A stretch of DNA of 64,000 nucleotides, taken from Rhabdophis nuchalis (Eukaryota > Chordata > Lepidosauria > Squamata > Natricidae). The DNA is taken from positions 44,019,110 through 44,083,109 of the forward strand of contig CM077647.1 of NCBI GenBank assembly GCA_039707465.1, given 5' to 3'. The notes under the pieces were generated by a model that ran no database searches, was not told the origin of the DNA, and saw only the letters and a list, made by a program, of their open reading frames with translations. Positions 33,243 to 45,539 of the stretch are shown piece after piece. The translations under genes were made by a program, and so were the position numbers. Numbering within the stretch: the stretch's first letter is position 1; the number at the start of each line of letters is the position of its first letter.

Positions 33243-33795
33243 GGTTCAAAGCTATCAATTATTCAGCATGCAATCAGGACTTCAGGAATGTAAAAGGACC
33301 ATTTGTGTTACATAAAACCATCTCTTTCTGTGATTTGAAACATAGAAGATGGAATACTGATTTAGCAACTTGGACTTTTGTAGACTTTAATGTATAGTGG
33401 ATTTAAGAGACAAGTATAAAGTGACAGACAATCAATTCAGGATTCATTCCTCTCTATAATTACATTTATCCAAAGCTTCTGAATTCAGTATCAAGAACAG
33501 AAAATGTCAACGATTCCCAAGAGCAAAATACAGACAATCCTTCCAATTATTAGATTCTGTGCTATTTATAGATATATAACCTTTTTATCCTCAAAGGCAG
33601 GCAAATAAAAGACAGCAGTGTCATAGATTTAAACCTCAAATTATAGTAATTTTGTACTCTTCTATTTTAATGATCAGAAAGAATCAGAAAAGTTTTTTCA
33701 GTGAGTCACTACTGACAGGAGCAAGGTAGTGAGGTTGATTTCCAAGAAGCACAATATACTTGTGTCATATAGCATGACAAATGGTTCATTAACCT
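33243..33795. other. Unassigned AT-rich DNA
   Basis: No supported feature. Confidence 0.45.
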
Positions 33796-33796
33796 G

Positions 33797-34110
33797 TGGC
33801 AGGTCCAGCCCTTTGGAACGACTTACCCCCTGAACTTCGCACCATCTCTGACCTCCGCCTCTTCCGCAAGTGTCTTAAGACACATTTGTTCCATCTAGCC
33901 GGCCTAGCGTAGCCTCCTATACTGACTTTTAGATAGTTTTTAAATTTGGGGATTTTAATCTGGTTTTAGCACAGGTTCTATTGAATTAGTTTTTTAAATT
34001 TTATATGATGTTTTGTATGTATTTTAATTTTCCTGTGCGCCACCCTGGGTCCGTTTGGAGAAGGGCAGGGTATAAATTGAATAAATATATAATAAATATA
34101 ATATAAATAT
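33797..34110 (+). mobile_element. L2-type LINE, terminal 310 bp
   Basis: Starts at GTGGCAGGTCCAGCCCTTTGG (AGPALWNDLPPELRTISDL in frame), runs to LFHLAGLA and stop near 33910, then the 3' UTR (TGCGCCACCCTGGG) and an (ATAAATAT)n-like tail. Confidence 0.85.
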
Positions 34111-34798
34111 AAACTTTCAAATATAATATTATCTCTTATATAATATTATATGTGTATCATTTGTTCTATGACATTTGGCAAACGCTGGCTGTTGGATATG
34201 CACAAGGTTCTATATTTTTTATTTTAATTTTATATTATTCACATAATTATCTCACAATATCTTTAATGAGATATTGTTGGAAAAAATATCCAGGTCCAGT
34301 TCCAAGCTAGGGAAAATCCAATGGAAACATGTAACTTATTGGAAAGATGGTCTAATGATGAACAGAACCACCAAGCATGTGTGATTTTGGGTAGCTGACC
34401 ACATGGAGTTGAGAGTGAGGGGCTTTTATACCTTCTCTTGGGATTTGCACTTCAACTTCCTGTTCCTGTGCAAGGACATGTATTCTATTGGCTGTTGAAG
34501 GAGTCATAACTGGCTCTAAAGGTTGTCTGAGTAACTTTGGTTGAAACCTGGAGGGTGATGCAATGTCCCCAGGAGATGGTGCAATGTGGTGATCTCTGCT
34601 GCTAGATAGTAGAGGGTTAATTCTATTATGTCCTGAGGGGTCATGTCTTAATCAAATCATCGTGGAGCTGGAAGTCTTTTGTTTTGGAAATAGTCTTGCC
34701 CAATCATTCCCAATGGGCACAAAATATATTCTGTGGGCTATTAAGAAAGACTTTGCTGGCACAGAGTGAAGTGGTGCAGGTAATTCTTAGGACACCTG
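34111..34798. other. Unassigned DNA
   Basis: No supported feature. Confidence 0.45.
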
Positions 34799-34799
34799 G

Positions 34800-35332
34800 A
34801 ATGGCCCATGTTAATTTCATTGCTCTGTGAGCTGCATAGAATGTCTGTTTGCGTTTGGATGCAATTCAAGGCATTGATTATTAGCTTTAAAGCCCTGCAT
34901 GACATGGGCCCAGCTTACTTGTGGAACTATTTTACCACAATGGGTCTTGTCCATCCCACCCATGCTGGCAGAGGAGGCATCCTGTGGAAACATCAGTCAG
35001 GAATTTCTGCTGGTTGGATCTAGAAGAAGAGTCTTCTTTGCTGTGATTCTGCCCTATCTTACCTCCTCTTATTTTGTAATTCGTTGGTTCTGCCAATGAT
35101 GGCTTAGGGAGGTCAAACTGAAGGTGGTTGACTAATTAAAAGTCAAACCCAGCCCTGTGTTTCCAGCTCCTTTCTTTGCCATCTCGAGCCCATGTTTTTA
35201 TCTGTTAGCATTTATTCGCTATGTTTTTTATGATGGATGATTTTAATGCTTTTCAGTCCTTTTATGTTGTAACCACCCAGTTATTGGATATGAGATCGGC
35301 AGCAAATCAATTTCATAAATAAACAAATTACA
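34800..35332 (+). mobile_element. Older L2-like LINE relic
   Basis: A decayed frame reads LLCELHRMSVCVWMQFKALI and FKALHDMGPAYLW, the HWLPV/FKALHG region of L2. It ends about 500 bp later with a TTTATGTTGTAACCACCCAG block and ATAAATAAAC tail. More diverged than the other L2 copies, so of an older subfamily. Confidence 0.65.
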
Positions 35333-35475
35333 GTGATTTCATCGCACATACTGTATATTATGGATGGTTCCTCTTATTAATGCAAAATCAAGAATATTAT
35401 GATCCGATGTTATATGTGGTATATTAGATCAGACCACTTTTTTTTCTTATATTTTCCTGCAAGTGCAAGTTCCAC

Positions 35476-35581
<106 letters not shown>

Positions 35582-35629
35582 CAACCAAGTGTTAATCCAT
35601 TTGCTTGCAACAGGAATTGACTGATTGGC

Positions 35630-35745
35630 TTGTTGCCTGAGGCTGAGATGGTCACCCAGAGAGCTTTCACGGCTAAAGTGGGCAAGAACTCCTGGTTTCT
35701 AACATGGGGCTTTAATCACTAGGCCAAACTAGTTCTCATTAGATC
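35630..35745 (-). mobile_element. MIR-like SINE, antisense
   Basis: GCCTGAGGCTGAGATGGTCACC, TGGTTTCTAACATGGGGCTTTAATCACTAGGCCAAACTAG in the antisense MIR order. Confidence 0.55.
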
Positions 35746-36898
35746 AGAACACTATATACCAACAATGCTGGCTATAAATCATCTATAAACATATGGTATA
35801 CAAATTACTGATTTTAACTTTTCATCTATAATTGCCTTTCCTAGATATATTATTGGCTCAACATGTATCAATTTGAGTAATCAGTAGAAACTGGTACATT
35901 GAATTGACAGATATTCTATCCTTTAAGGCACATAACCTTTATTATGGGCCTTTTAAATATTATTAGCCTTTTTGTTAAACATTTAACAATAAACATGAAA
36001 TAAACTTCCTTCTGCTAGGGAAGGAAGACTTTTAAAACTTAATTACATTTAGTTTTCGTATATTATGATTTCAGTGTATTTTGCTATTTTTGAGAGGGGA
36101 ATGATTTCTAAAAAATTATCAGGTCATAACAAATAAATGCATTCTATTCCATGTATAGTTGGAACAATTTACAATAAAAGATGATAGTAATTTAGAGTAT
36201 CACATATAGTACAATACTCTGCTCGACAGAAGCATCATATGTGAGTTATGACTATGAATTATTTAACACTATCAATATTTAGAAGTTACACATAACAAAC
36301 AAATTACAGAGCACTGCACAGTGAAGCAATATCAATGTTTTAAATTATTATTTGTACTTCTAATGAGATTTTTGGGGGAAGGGAAGTGTTTTTAACATAA
36401 ATGAAGCATACAGAATGTTTGATAATACTAAAATACATTTACAAGATGTGAAATGTCTGCTGTATACATCTGAAGCCTATCCTAAAAAGGAGAAATAAAA
36501 GCTAAAATGGGGGAAAAACAAATAGGCATCTACTGAAAATGGAAGATAGAAACTTCAGGATGGCCTTTTCAGATCTTGGCTAATTGATTATCCTGCATTT
36601 CTTTTCCAATTCCCTTCCTTTTACTGAAGGAATGCACTTTTATGTATTCAGCATAAAAATTGTCCCATATTACAATTTTTAATACAACAGTCAGAAATTA
36701 ATTATACTACATTGAAATTTAGAAGACTGGTCTTCTTCTGGTCCTAGTAATTCATCCAGATTAGATACTGCAACATTATCATGGGACACATATGCCTTTA
36801 TGCAGAAATTACACTTCACTAAAGCTAACTATTTTGGGATGGAATGGGTTCATCTCTATCATTTTAAGGATAAAAACATTTCTCAATATTTTATGCAG
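35746..36898. other. Unassigned AT-rich DNA
   Basis: No supported feature. Confidence 0.45.
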
Positions 36899-36899
36899 A

Positions 36900-37150
36900 T
36901 TATTTTAGGAAAGGGAGGTATCGCTCCTCTTTAAATCTTGGTGGGGGGGGTGGAGTGCTGACTATTGTGAGTGGGTTGATTGGCTGTGCAGCTGCATCAT
37001 GACTGGTAGATTGATGCTGATTGGTCTCATTTGTATGTTTCTCCTTGTTTTGAATTTCAACGGCTTGAGTGGAGGGTGGGGCTCGTCTGCTGGTCAATGT
37101 TGGTTTCCAGATGTCTGGTAGGCGGGAGGTATCATCACGTTTGTTCATAC
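36900..37150 (-). pseudogene. Penelope-like element, C-terminal tail fragment
   Basis: The minus-strand frame reads MNKRDDTSRLPDIWKPTLTS, RRAPPSTQAVEIQNKEKHTN and PINPLTIVSTPPPPP. It is collinear with the region just after the GIY-YIG domain of the Penelope copy at 55.6-56.2 kb (MNKRDDTARLPDIWKPALTN). Only the tail remains. Confidence 0.75.
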
Positions 37151-37508
37151 TGTTAACAAACAGTATTCAAATATATATTCATATATATATATATATGGGA
37201 AATATATGGTTAAAATAAGTTAAGAAAAGATTCAAATTATGCACAGTGCCTAATCAGATAAAGGCTGAATCCAAGTCTTTTCTGTTACATATTAAGAGAA
37301 GAGTACACCATATTTACTAGTCACAATCTCAGACAATACAATTACTTGGTAGAGTTAAGCAGAGAATGTGACAACCTGCGATCACAGCTGAGACCAATGG
37401 TAAGATTCTGAATGATAGCTCTATTTGTATCATGTGCACTTCTCTTGGAACCCTAAGCAAGCTTTCTACTGTATTTAAACATATATAATGTATGATAAAG
37501 ATGTAACT

Positions 37509-37757
37509 CACCGGTGTCAAACTCATGGCCAGTGGGCTGTATGTGTTGTGTGCTGGCCTCATCCCCACCCAAATTCAAATTCAAACCTTTATTGTCAGAA
37601 TATAACATGTTTTACAATGAGATTGACTGAGCCTCCCTTCATGCACCCCCTTTCCCAACACAATACAACTCACTGTGAAAGACCCGGTCTAGCAAAGGGG
37701 CAAAAGTCCCAATACATCACATGACACCACCATGACAATGCCAATTTGACATCCCTG
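37509..37757. mobile_element. hAT MITE carrying an inserted fragment
   Basis: Left end CACCGGTGTCAAACTCATGG, right end CCAATTTGACATCCCTG. The flanks ATGTAACT and ATATAACA match at 6 of 8. Between about 37570 and 37720 there is extra sequence starting AAATTCAAACCTTTATTGTC and containing TTTTACAATGAGATTG, which resembles the antisense 3' end of a Rex1-type LINE (compare 57400-57435). Confidence 0.6.
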
Positions 37758-38579
37758 ATATAACAGGACTCATCATTATTGGAAGTGAGAAACACTAGCT
37801 ATATACTAGCTACATGAACTATCTTAACATTTACACATGACTTCAGCTTGAAATAAAATAGTTAATATTAATTACCTGGAGTAAATATAATTTACCATCC
37901 TAACTCTGCTACAATTATCTCATTGATGTAGAACATTCTTTTTGTTTATATCAGAATAACTAAAGAAGGCAGAAGCTGGAAAAAATCTTTTTTTATTTAA
38001 AATGTTAATATTTTCCTTTTGTTATTCATGGCAACATGCACATACTATACAAAGTATATTTATTTTAAATCATTGTAATTAACGTTTAATTATTGCCTTA
38101 AAGTGGTAAAGGTACTTTGAATTGAACTCAAAACTGACTTTATGGACAGCCCACGTACGCTTTACTTTTTTGTTAAATATACAGAAATGTTTTGCATTGC
38201 AGTTGTTCTGTGTTTTTTATCTTTTTCGATTATCTGCTACCTAAGTACAAACTAGATATAATCTTACTTAGCTTTTTAAAAATAAGACAAGTGTAATAGT
38301 ATCTGTAAATGACCTTGGGAGAAAGAGGATGCAAATGGACAACTGACTTGCAAAAGATATATCAGCTATAGAATGGAGAAGGGCATGAGGAGCATTTCAT
38401 AAAAGATCCCACTTAGTTTTCCATACAGTAAAAGGAAAGCAGAAGATAAATCCTTTCAGTCTTGTAAGGTCCTGCTAATATAACTTAACAATATAGAGCT
38501 AGTATAAAGACAGAGCTAATAATCCTGTTTGTGCTTCTTTCTCTTAATTATTTCATAGCTAACATCAAGCAACTAGATT
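37758..38579. other. Unassigned AT-rich DNA
   Basis: No supported feature. Confidence 0.45.
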
Positions 38580-38685
38580 AGGGGTGTCAAACTTGCAATG
38601 ATATGTTGTTGTCATGTGATCTATCACAACTATTTTCCCCTTCACTAAAATGGGGGTGGCATGGTCCGCAAGTTTGACACTCTGA
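38580..38685. mobile_element. hAT MITE (GTGTCAAACTTGC family)
   Basis: AGGGGTGTCAAACTTGCAAT at the left and GCAAGTTTGACACTCTG at the right form inverted termini about 105 bp apart. The target duplication is not clear. Confidence 0.7.
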
Positions 38686-38894
38686 AATTAGCCACCTACT
38701 GTGACTCTATTTTCACAAATCAGAAGTAAACCAATTTACTTAGTTTCTATGAATAGCTTGTGGTTTAGGCAAGATAGCACATATCTGCCACTGCCAATTG
38801 GCCTAAGTCTACACATATTATCCTGGAGGTGATTACTGGATTAGAAGATCCCATCTCCAATCTATTATATATCTCCTGCTATCTTAGTGATTTC

Positions 38895-39060
38895 TTTGTT
38901 AATTTTAAAATATTTATTTTCTTGCTCTTTTAATGTTTTATATTTTTTTGTCAGATTGTAAGTCACCCAAGGTCATAAAACAAGTAGATGGATGTAAATA
39001 AATTTACATTTTAATAATACATTTAAATAATAAATAAATAAATAACATACATTTATTCAA
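38895..39060 (+). mobile_element. Old L2-like 3' end with AATA tail
   Basis: TTGTAAGTCACCCAAGGTCAT followed by (AAATA)n at about 39025-39045 resembles an ancient L2 terminus. Confidence 0.4.
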
Positions 39061-39630
39061 AACAATTTATAATAAATAATTGTACATTTATTTGATTTTC
39101 CCCCTTTATCAGCAATAATTTTGTGTTCAATATACTACACGCTATTTCATCTGTAGAACATTAAATTATAAATGCTGATAAACCAAAAATCATATACTAC
39201 TAAGAAGCAGCCACAGACTTAATGGCTACAAATAAAACTACTGTGATTGTCTCAAAATTTTAAAATATACATTGAAAGAATGAATGATGTCATTAAAACA
39301 ATTACCTAGCATTTTAGTGAATATAAAACTAATATATGGAGCAATCCAACAAAACTTTTAAAAATAGAACTAAGTATTTTAAAGCAGCCAGACTATTAAT
39401 GTGATCATATCACAGGAAAGCTTATCAATAGAAACTAGGTTGATCTTAACATTAATGTGTCTACTATATTATCACTTATTGTTTATGCATGTTAAAAAAT
39501 AAACAAAAAATGATAAGTTTTCAAAGCTATTTGATTTCTAATATTCCTGTTGTTGTACCGTTACCAATTTGCAATGTTTACAAGAATTTAGGAATCCATA
39601 TTGTAAGGGTTTATATTGGCCATGTGACAT
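39061..39630. other. Unassigned AT-rich DNA
   Basis: No supported feature. Confidence 0.45.
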
Positions 39631-39632
39631 AA

Positions 39633-39912
39633 TTCCTTCCGTCAACAATTAAAGACCCATCTTTTCCAGCAGGCCGGCCTGGCCTAACCTAATCTACCCT
39701 ACCAGCCTAATTGTAGTAAATATTACCTAATCGGGTTTTTATGTTATGAATTTAAATGAGATATTTTAACACAAGGTAAAACATTTAATTTAGTTTTATT
39801 ATTTATAATTGTTATATATGTATATGCTCTTAAATTCTTGTACACCGCCCCGAGTCTTTTCGGAGAGAGGGGGCGGTCAATAAATCCAAATAAATAAATA
39901 AATAAATAAATA
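39633..39912 (+). mobile_element. L2-type LINE, terminal 280 bp, (AAAT)n tail
   Basis: CCTTCCGTCAACAATTAAAGACCC is the end of ORF2 (FRQQLKTHLFQQAGL-like). Then the 3' UTR with TGTACACCGCCCCGAG near 39839 and an AAATAAAT tail at 39887-39912. Confidence 0.85.
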
Positions 39913-40430
39913 ATATATTGTACATATGGGAATCTTTCTTGCTTAAATTTGGTTAATGCATGCTGTTAAATTGAGAAAATATGTAGCAGTGACAAAGTTA
40001 AGTTTCCAATGAGATATATCAGAATTCTATTTTTCTTTCAATATTGGGCAGAATTTATTCTCACTGGCATGAGTATGTATCTCAGTAAAATTACTGAGGC
40101 AAGAGTCAGACTTTTTAACAATAGCTGTAGTAACACATCAATAAGTTGGGTTTTAGAGAGTTTGTGTAATATTTATAAAATATGTTGTTCATTAAACTGT
40201 TTTACCTTATGTCACATTTTAGATTTATACTTTAATGAGTTATTTGGGAGTTTTAGCCAATAAATAATAAATGAAATATTTCTTTACTGCCCAAATGGAT
40301 TTGTCCCTGTTGGGAAGTTTTCCTGGAAGGCAAGAAGAAAAAATTCTAATTTCTTGTCATTCTTTATCAATAGATGTGAACAGATTAGGTTTCTAAAACT
40401 ATTGGTTCAATTAATTCAGATCCTCAAGGT
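39913..40430. other. Unassigned AT-rich DNA
   Basis: No supported feature. Confidence 0.45.
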
Positions 40431-40432
40431 TA

Positions 40433-40742
40433 TATGGTGGTTCAGCAGTTAAGATGCTGGGCTTGTTGGATGGAAAACTAGGTTCAAGATCCAAGCACCA
40501 TACAATGAATGCTTCCACTGTTGCTCAAGTTCCTGCCAAACTAGCAGTTTCCAAAAGCATGGAATTGTGAATAGAGATATAGATACCATTTGGGTGGAAA
40601 GGTAACAATGCTCTATGATGTCATGCTGGCCACATGAGTTCAAAAATGTCCGCGGAAATGCTGGCTCAATAGCCTTGAAACAGAGATGCTGTTCTCTATA
40701 GTTGGCAATCACTAGCGGATTAAAATTGACAGAAACTCCTTT
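40433..40742 (+). mobile_element. tRNA-derived SINE, sense, degenerate
   Basis: TATGGTGGTTCAGCAGTTAAGATG carries a Pol III A-box, and AGGTTCAAGATCC a B-box, at tRNA-like spacing. The body shares AACTAGCAGTTTCCAAAAGCATG, GGAAAGGTAACAATGC and ATGCTGGCCACATGA with the copy at 28.4-28.7 kb. The internal promoter is decayed. Confidence 0.7.
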
Positions 40743-41248
40743 ACTTTTTTAAATCAAGGCCAAAGTTCAGAGCTGTAACTCTGAAACTGCTGAGTGATAA
40801 AGGCAGATCAAGGATGCCTACTACAAGCATGATATGACTAAACTTGCTGATAGCAGTTACCAATAACACTCTCATTCTTAAGCTAATTTGTAGCTAGAGG
40901 TTTCCCAGATGAGCAACTGTGCATCTGCCAATAAATATTTTTAGTGATATAAAACAGTATTTTAAGCAAAAAATACATATTTCAACATTAATTATGTATA
41001 GTATTTATAACTGAATGAATGCATACATTTATTCAAAATGAAAATGTGATTCTTCCAATGAAGGACATACATAAAGTTTAGAATAACAGCCTCATTAATA
41101 TTACCAAATTCTGTAAAGGGATGAGCAAGATAGATTTTTCTATAACAAGAAGGAAATGCAATAAAAATTTAAGTGAAGATTTATTTCTCATTGTGAGGGC
41201 TTTGTATCTGGAGAGGGAACAGTTTGTTGAAACTATTGGGGATCAATA
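40743..41248. other. Unassigned AT-rich DNA
   Basis: No supported feature. Confidence 0.45.
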
Positions 41249-41469
41249 GGTTAGGACAGTGGTGGGCAAACTCATTAGTCAACAAAGCCAAATATCAACA
41301 ATACCACGATTGAAATTTCTTTTGAGAGCCGGAAGATGTGGCCTGTTTTGTGGGAGTGGCTCAGCGGTCATGTGACTGGGTGGGCGTGGCCAACTTGGAA
41401 AATGTGGTGAAACTCACTTAACGACGGTCTTGGTTAGCAACCAAACTTTTAGGCTTAATTGTGGTCATA

Positions 41470-42070
41470 AGTTCTTTCTTTCTTTCTCTCTCTCTTTCCT
41501 CCTTCCCCCCCTCTCTCTCCATTTCTCTCTTTCTTTCTTTCTCTCTTTTTCTCTTTCTTTCTGTCTCTCTTTCTCTCTCTCTTTCACTCTTTCTTTCTTT
41601 CTTTCTTTCCCTCTTTCTCTCTCTTTCTCTCTTTCTTTCCATTTGTCTCTCTTTCTCTCTTTCTTTCTCTCTTTCTTTCTCTCTTTCTTTCTCTCTCTAT
41701 CTCTGTCTCTCTCTCCTTCGTCTGCCCATCTCTGTCACTCTGTGTGTGTGTCTGTTTGTCTGTCTCTCACTCACTTAATCAGTCTCTATCTGTCTGTCTC
41801 TCCCTCCCTCTCTCTGTCTCTCCCTGTCTCTGTGTGTGTCACTCACTCTGATTCTCTCCCTCCCTCTTTCTGTCTCTGTATGTCTGTCTCTCCCTCTTTC
41901 CCCCTGTCTGTCTCCGATTCAATCCCTCCCTGTATCATTATCTATCTGTGTCTCTCTCTGTCTCTCTCCCTCCCTCTCTTTCTCTCTGTCTCTGTCTGTC
42001 TCTCTGTCTTTCCCTCCCTTCCCCTCTGTCTCTCTCTGTGTATGTCAGTCACTCCCTCTCTTCCCTCTCC
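41470..42070. repeat. CTTT/CTCT/CTGT pyrimidine tract
   Basis: Runs of TTTC and TCTC on the left grade into CTGTCTCTCTCCCTCC units on the right. Starts at the same module position as the tracts at 17.77 kb and, inverted, 15.53 kb. Confidence 0.9.
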
Positions 42071-42227
42071 CCCCCCAACCCGGAAAGCAGCAGAAGGGCC
42101 TGGCATGCCAGAGGTTACGGACGCCTCCTCCCACAGCGGCTACCGACATCTTAAGCACCACCAAGGCTGTTGCCTGGCAGGTCGTCCGGCAGGGAGGCCG
42201 GTCACGTCTCCCTCTCCCTCTCGCAAT

Positions 42228-42323
42228 CTCCGAGACTGTAATTGAACAGAGTATATGCGCGCCTATCTTTTCCCCACAGAAAAGAGAGGCGCGCGCATGC
42301 TCCGCTCAATTACAGTCTCGGAG
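42228..42323. repeat. Hairpin 1 inside hAT element
   Basis: CTCCGAGACTGTAATTGA... pairs with ...TCAATTACAGTCTCGGAG over about 37 bp per arm around an ATCTTTTCCCC loop. Confidence 0.8.
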
Positions 42324-42333
42324 ACTTCGTAGC

Positions 42334-42483
42334 GTGCACGTCCCGCGGAATTACAGCACAATTTCCCACCGCTACGAAGTCTCCGAGGCTGTAATTGAGC
42401 GGAGCATGCGCGCGCCTATCTTTTCCACAGAAAAGAGACTTCGTAGCGGTGGGAAGTTGGGCTGTAATTCCGCGGGACGTGCA
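42334..42483. repeat. Hairpin 2 inside hAT element
   Basis: Arms 42334-42383 and 42435-42483 (GTGCACGTCCCGCGGAATTA... against its complement ...TAATTCCGCGGGACGTGC). The loop is a direct repeat of one arm of hairpin 1. Confidence 0.8.
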
Positions 42484-42568
42484 TGCGCCAATCTTTTCCT
42501 GGGTGTGGAAAAGTGGCGAGTTGCTTCACTGCTGCTGCTTCTGCTACCTCCGAGCCTTGCGCCCGGCA

Positions 42569-42747
42569 GGGGCATCGGGCAGGGAAGCCGCGTGCATCTC
42601 CACCGGCTCCCTCCGACAGCCACCACTGCACACGTTCTGGGGCTGCATGGCTGGGAGGGAGATGGACGTGCAGCCCCAGAACGTGCGCCGTGGTGGCTGT
42701 CGGAGGGAGCCGGAGGAGATGCGCGCGGCTTCCCTGCCCGATGCCCC
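42569..42747. repeat. Hairpin 3 inside hAT element, 79-bp arms
   Basis: Arms 42569-42647 and 42669-42747 pair end to end without net indels, with a few mismatches, around a 21-bp loop. Confidence 0.85.
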
Positions 42748-42756
42748 CTCTTTGGC

Positions 42757-43046
42757 CCTTCCCCCCAGAGGCAGCGGAGGGCCCAGCATGTTGGTTGGGG
42801 GGGCTCTGGCTGCCTCCCCCTGGAGTGAGCGAACGGGCGGGGGGAGCGAACGGGCGGGGGGAGCTGCGCCGGAGCCGTCCGGGTGCCGTGCGCCCGCCTC
42901 CCTGTGCACACGGCTCCGGGACAGCTCCAGCGCAGCCACAGCCCCGGGCATTCCCCCCGCCCGTTCGCTCGCTCCAGGGGGAGGCAGCCAGAGCCCCCCC
43001 CAACCGACATGCCGGGCCTTCCGCTGCCTGGGGGGCGGGGGGAAGG
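42757..43046. repeat. Hairpin 4 inside hAT element, ~90-bp arms
   Basis: CCTTCCCCCCAGAGGCAGCG... (from 42757) pairs with ...CGCTGCCTGGGGGGCGGGG near 43046. The loop contains a 17-bp direct duplication (GAGCGAACGGGCGGGGG, near 42827 and 42846) and a second inner inverted match. Confidence 0.8.
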
Positions 43047-43255
43047 AGAGAGGAAGAGCCGCACCCGAGGGGTCAAAGAGCCACTTGTGGCTCGCGAGCA
43101 GCGGTTTGCCGACCACTGGGTTAGGAAATGTGGTACTTTATTTTAAAGGCATTTTGATCAGTACATATTAATTCAATTATAGTTTTTATCCTCATTTTGC
43201 TCTTTTATTGTAGGGGTCAATGTGTATTTAAAAATGAGTTTCTTTATTATATACT

Positions 43256-44068
43256 AGCTGTACCCGGCCATGCATTGTTATGGCCCAGTCTGGTTAAATG
43301 GCCAACCAATCTGTGTGTAGATGTACACCTGAACACACAAACATCATTTATCCGCAACCTACCCACTTACTGTATTTCCCCCCCTCTCTACCTACCTACC
43401 TACCTACCTACCTACCTACCTACCTACTGTATTCCCCCCTCTCTCTATCTCTCTACCTATCTACCTACCTACTATATTTTCCCTATCTCTCTCTATCCCG
43501 CTACCTATCTACCTACATACCTACCTACCATATTTTCCCCTCTCTCTATCCCTCTACCTACCTACCACCTACCATGCAGCCTCCTGGGACCAAAGATGGG
43601 ACACCTGGGAGTGTGCCACCCCCCATGCCTAGTTTTGGGCCTAGTAGGCGTCCATACAGCTTCCTATGACCAAAAATGGATCACCTGGGTGTGTGTGAAA
43701 GCCCCCATGCATACTTTTGGGCCTAGTAAGCGTCCATACAGCCTCCGTGCCATGTGGGAAGGTTGGAAGCTTATTCGGTTGCTGAGGAAACGATCGTTGG
43801 GAATGTGAGGGGCATGTGCGTGACGCATCATAAGAAGCAGCTGGATGGGAGGAGCTACAGGGAGATGAAAACCCCATCCCCATCTATTCTCTGCCTCCTC
43901 TGTCCCATGCTGATAAGGAGGAAATGAGGATGTTGCAGTAACCTTCCCCTGGAGTGGGGAGGGAATGAAGATTTTACAGTATCCTTCCCTGCCATGCCCA
44001 TCAAGCCACACCATGCCCACCAAACCATGCCCACAGAACAGTTATAAACAATTTTGAATCCCACCACT
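43256..44068. mobile_element. Composite repeat: ACTAGCTGTACCCGGCC end, CTAC tract, 80-bp tandem units, hAT right end
   Basis: The left part (TATACTAGCTGTACCCGGCC at 43252) resembles a DNA transposon end common in squamates. Next are (CTAC)n and TACTGTATTTCCCC units (43368-43565), then three 80-82-bp units starting at 43577, 43657 and 43739 (CAGC(C/T)TCC..., GTTTTGGGCCTAGTA). The right part (43870-44068) has CCCTTCCCCTGGAGTGGGG, GCCATGCCCATCAAGCC and ends TTTTGAATCCCACCACTG, a hAT terminus like that at 17593. Matching left and right ends of a single element were not found. Confidence 0.6.
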
Positions 44069-45539
44069 GTTACACATATGTATATGCAGACACAAATATG
44101 TGGGTTCTGAATCTGTACATTTATTAAGGGGTCTGGATGGGAAAGGATTTACCCTCTGAACTGAAGATTTCATTAGAATTTTGTCTATTTCTATTTTATT
44201 TTTTGTATGTCCTTCCTTTACATGAGAATCATTTTAAATTTAAGGCTGTCTTCGTTTAAGGTAAAATCCAGGAAAGAAAGTATGTCATTGGATAAGTACT
44301 GAAGAATGTTTCATAGTAAAAAATAAGGTAACTTTTCATTTACACATACTGTCATCCTTGTAACAAATGATAATGCAATCAAGTAAGCCAACACATTGTG
44401 AATCCATTTAAATAATTAAAATTGTGTAACAAAATGTAGCCAGTTCAGAAACAGATATACGTGCTCCAGAAATTTTGGCTGAACTTAGAGGGGATTCATT
44501 AAGAACAAATGGTGCCAGGGAAAATAGCATTTATATACTGTAAGCAGCACACTTTCATACCACAATCACATTGCATATTGTTGAAAAGTCCTTCTGTTGG
44601 CAGAAAATTGCTGGAAAGAAAAGTTGTATAGGAATCAAAATAGTCTTGTTGTGAATAGTATTTTTCCCATATAACTATAATATGATAAAAATGTGATTTT
44701 AAATTATATTTCTTATTCTACTGAACCAAATTTATAAAAATACTTCATATGATAAATGACTTTGACTTAGTCATGATTTTTTTAAAAAGAGAAACAAAAC
44801 TGAAATGCAGTTTAAAATAAAGTATCAAATTTACATTATTCAGTAAAAATAACATAACAAAAAGCTAAGTACTACCATGAAATATGATCCTCCATTTATA
44901 TGGCAGATCATATATGTTTATATTAGCAGTAGTAGAAATTAAGTTTCTGAAAAAAAACAATCATTTAATAATTTTTAAAAATTCTACTTTATTTTGTGAT
45001 TGTTTGGAGAGAACAAAAGATAAAAGATAAAAGGTACAGTTTTTTCTCTTGATTAAATTCTTACTTTTCTTGAAAAGTGGCTTTTTACTATATATTTTAG
45101 TGCTTCATTCTTTGCCAGACACTCTATATCTTTTTTTGTTGATAAGTCTTTCTCATTTATTTTTGTTCAAATATGAAGATCACACACATTTTTTTCTAGG
45201 TATCTCAGAATGACTAGTTTCTGTCATGATGATGTCATAGAGATAATGGCATTAGGAAACACCCCAAAAAGTAAATAAAGTATTGCTGCAGTTAATGATT
45301 CAGACTTTCATTCTTAGCAGAAGATCCATTCAAAATAAGAATAAACAAATTTTCTGCTTGGACACATCATAAAATGCTGTAGAACTACAACTCAAACATA
45401 AGATGTCCTCCCATGTTACATTGAAGAAACTGTAGTTGCATGGATAGCTTTAAAACACACGAAATATGTAATAAAGCTTTGAAGTCAATGGTCACTTAAG
45501 AATCAGGAAAACTTTGTTGCTTGTAAGCAAATTCGAAGT
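44069..45539. other. Unassigned AT-rich DNA
   Basis: No supported feature. Confidence 0.45.

Larger units (their letters stand above)
41249..43126. mobile_element. 1.86-kb non-autonomous hAT element with perfect 8-bp duplication
   Basis: CAGTGGTGGGCAAAC at 41257 and its counterpart GTTTGCCGACCACTG ending at 43118 (14 of 15 matching) are flanked by identical GGTTAGGA octamers (41249-41256, 43119-43126). From left to right: GAGCCGGAAGATGTGGCCTG region, the shared TTAGCAACCAAAC module, a 600-bp pyrimidine tract (41470-42070), then about 1 kb of CpG-rich DNA formed from four hairpins, and a final GAGCCACTTGTGGCTC palindrome. No transposase. The many overlapping frames in the GC-rich half are products of the inverted repeats. 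Confidence 0.85.

Noticed and set aside
40433..40510. A tRNA gene
   Set aside because: A- and B-box-like motifs belong to a SINE whose body is shared with 28.4-28.7 kb; no cloverleaf with a proper acceptor stem.
41257..43118. CpG-rich block as a gene promoter
   Set aside because: It lies wholly within a transposon bounded by termini and an 8-bp duplication.
42372..43171. Multiple overlapping Pro/Ala/Arg-rich frames of up to 330 codons
   Set aside because: GC-rich hairpins inside a hAT element remove stops in all frames; frames on opposite strands mirror each other through the inverted repeats.
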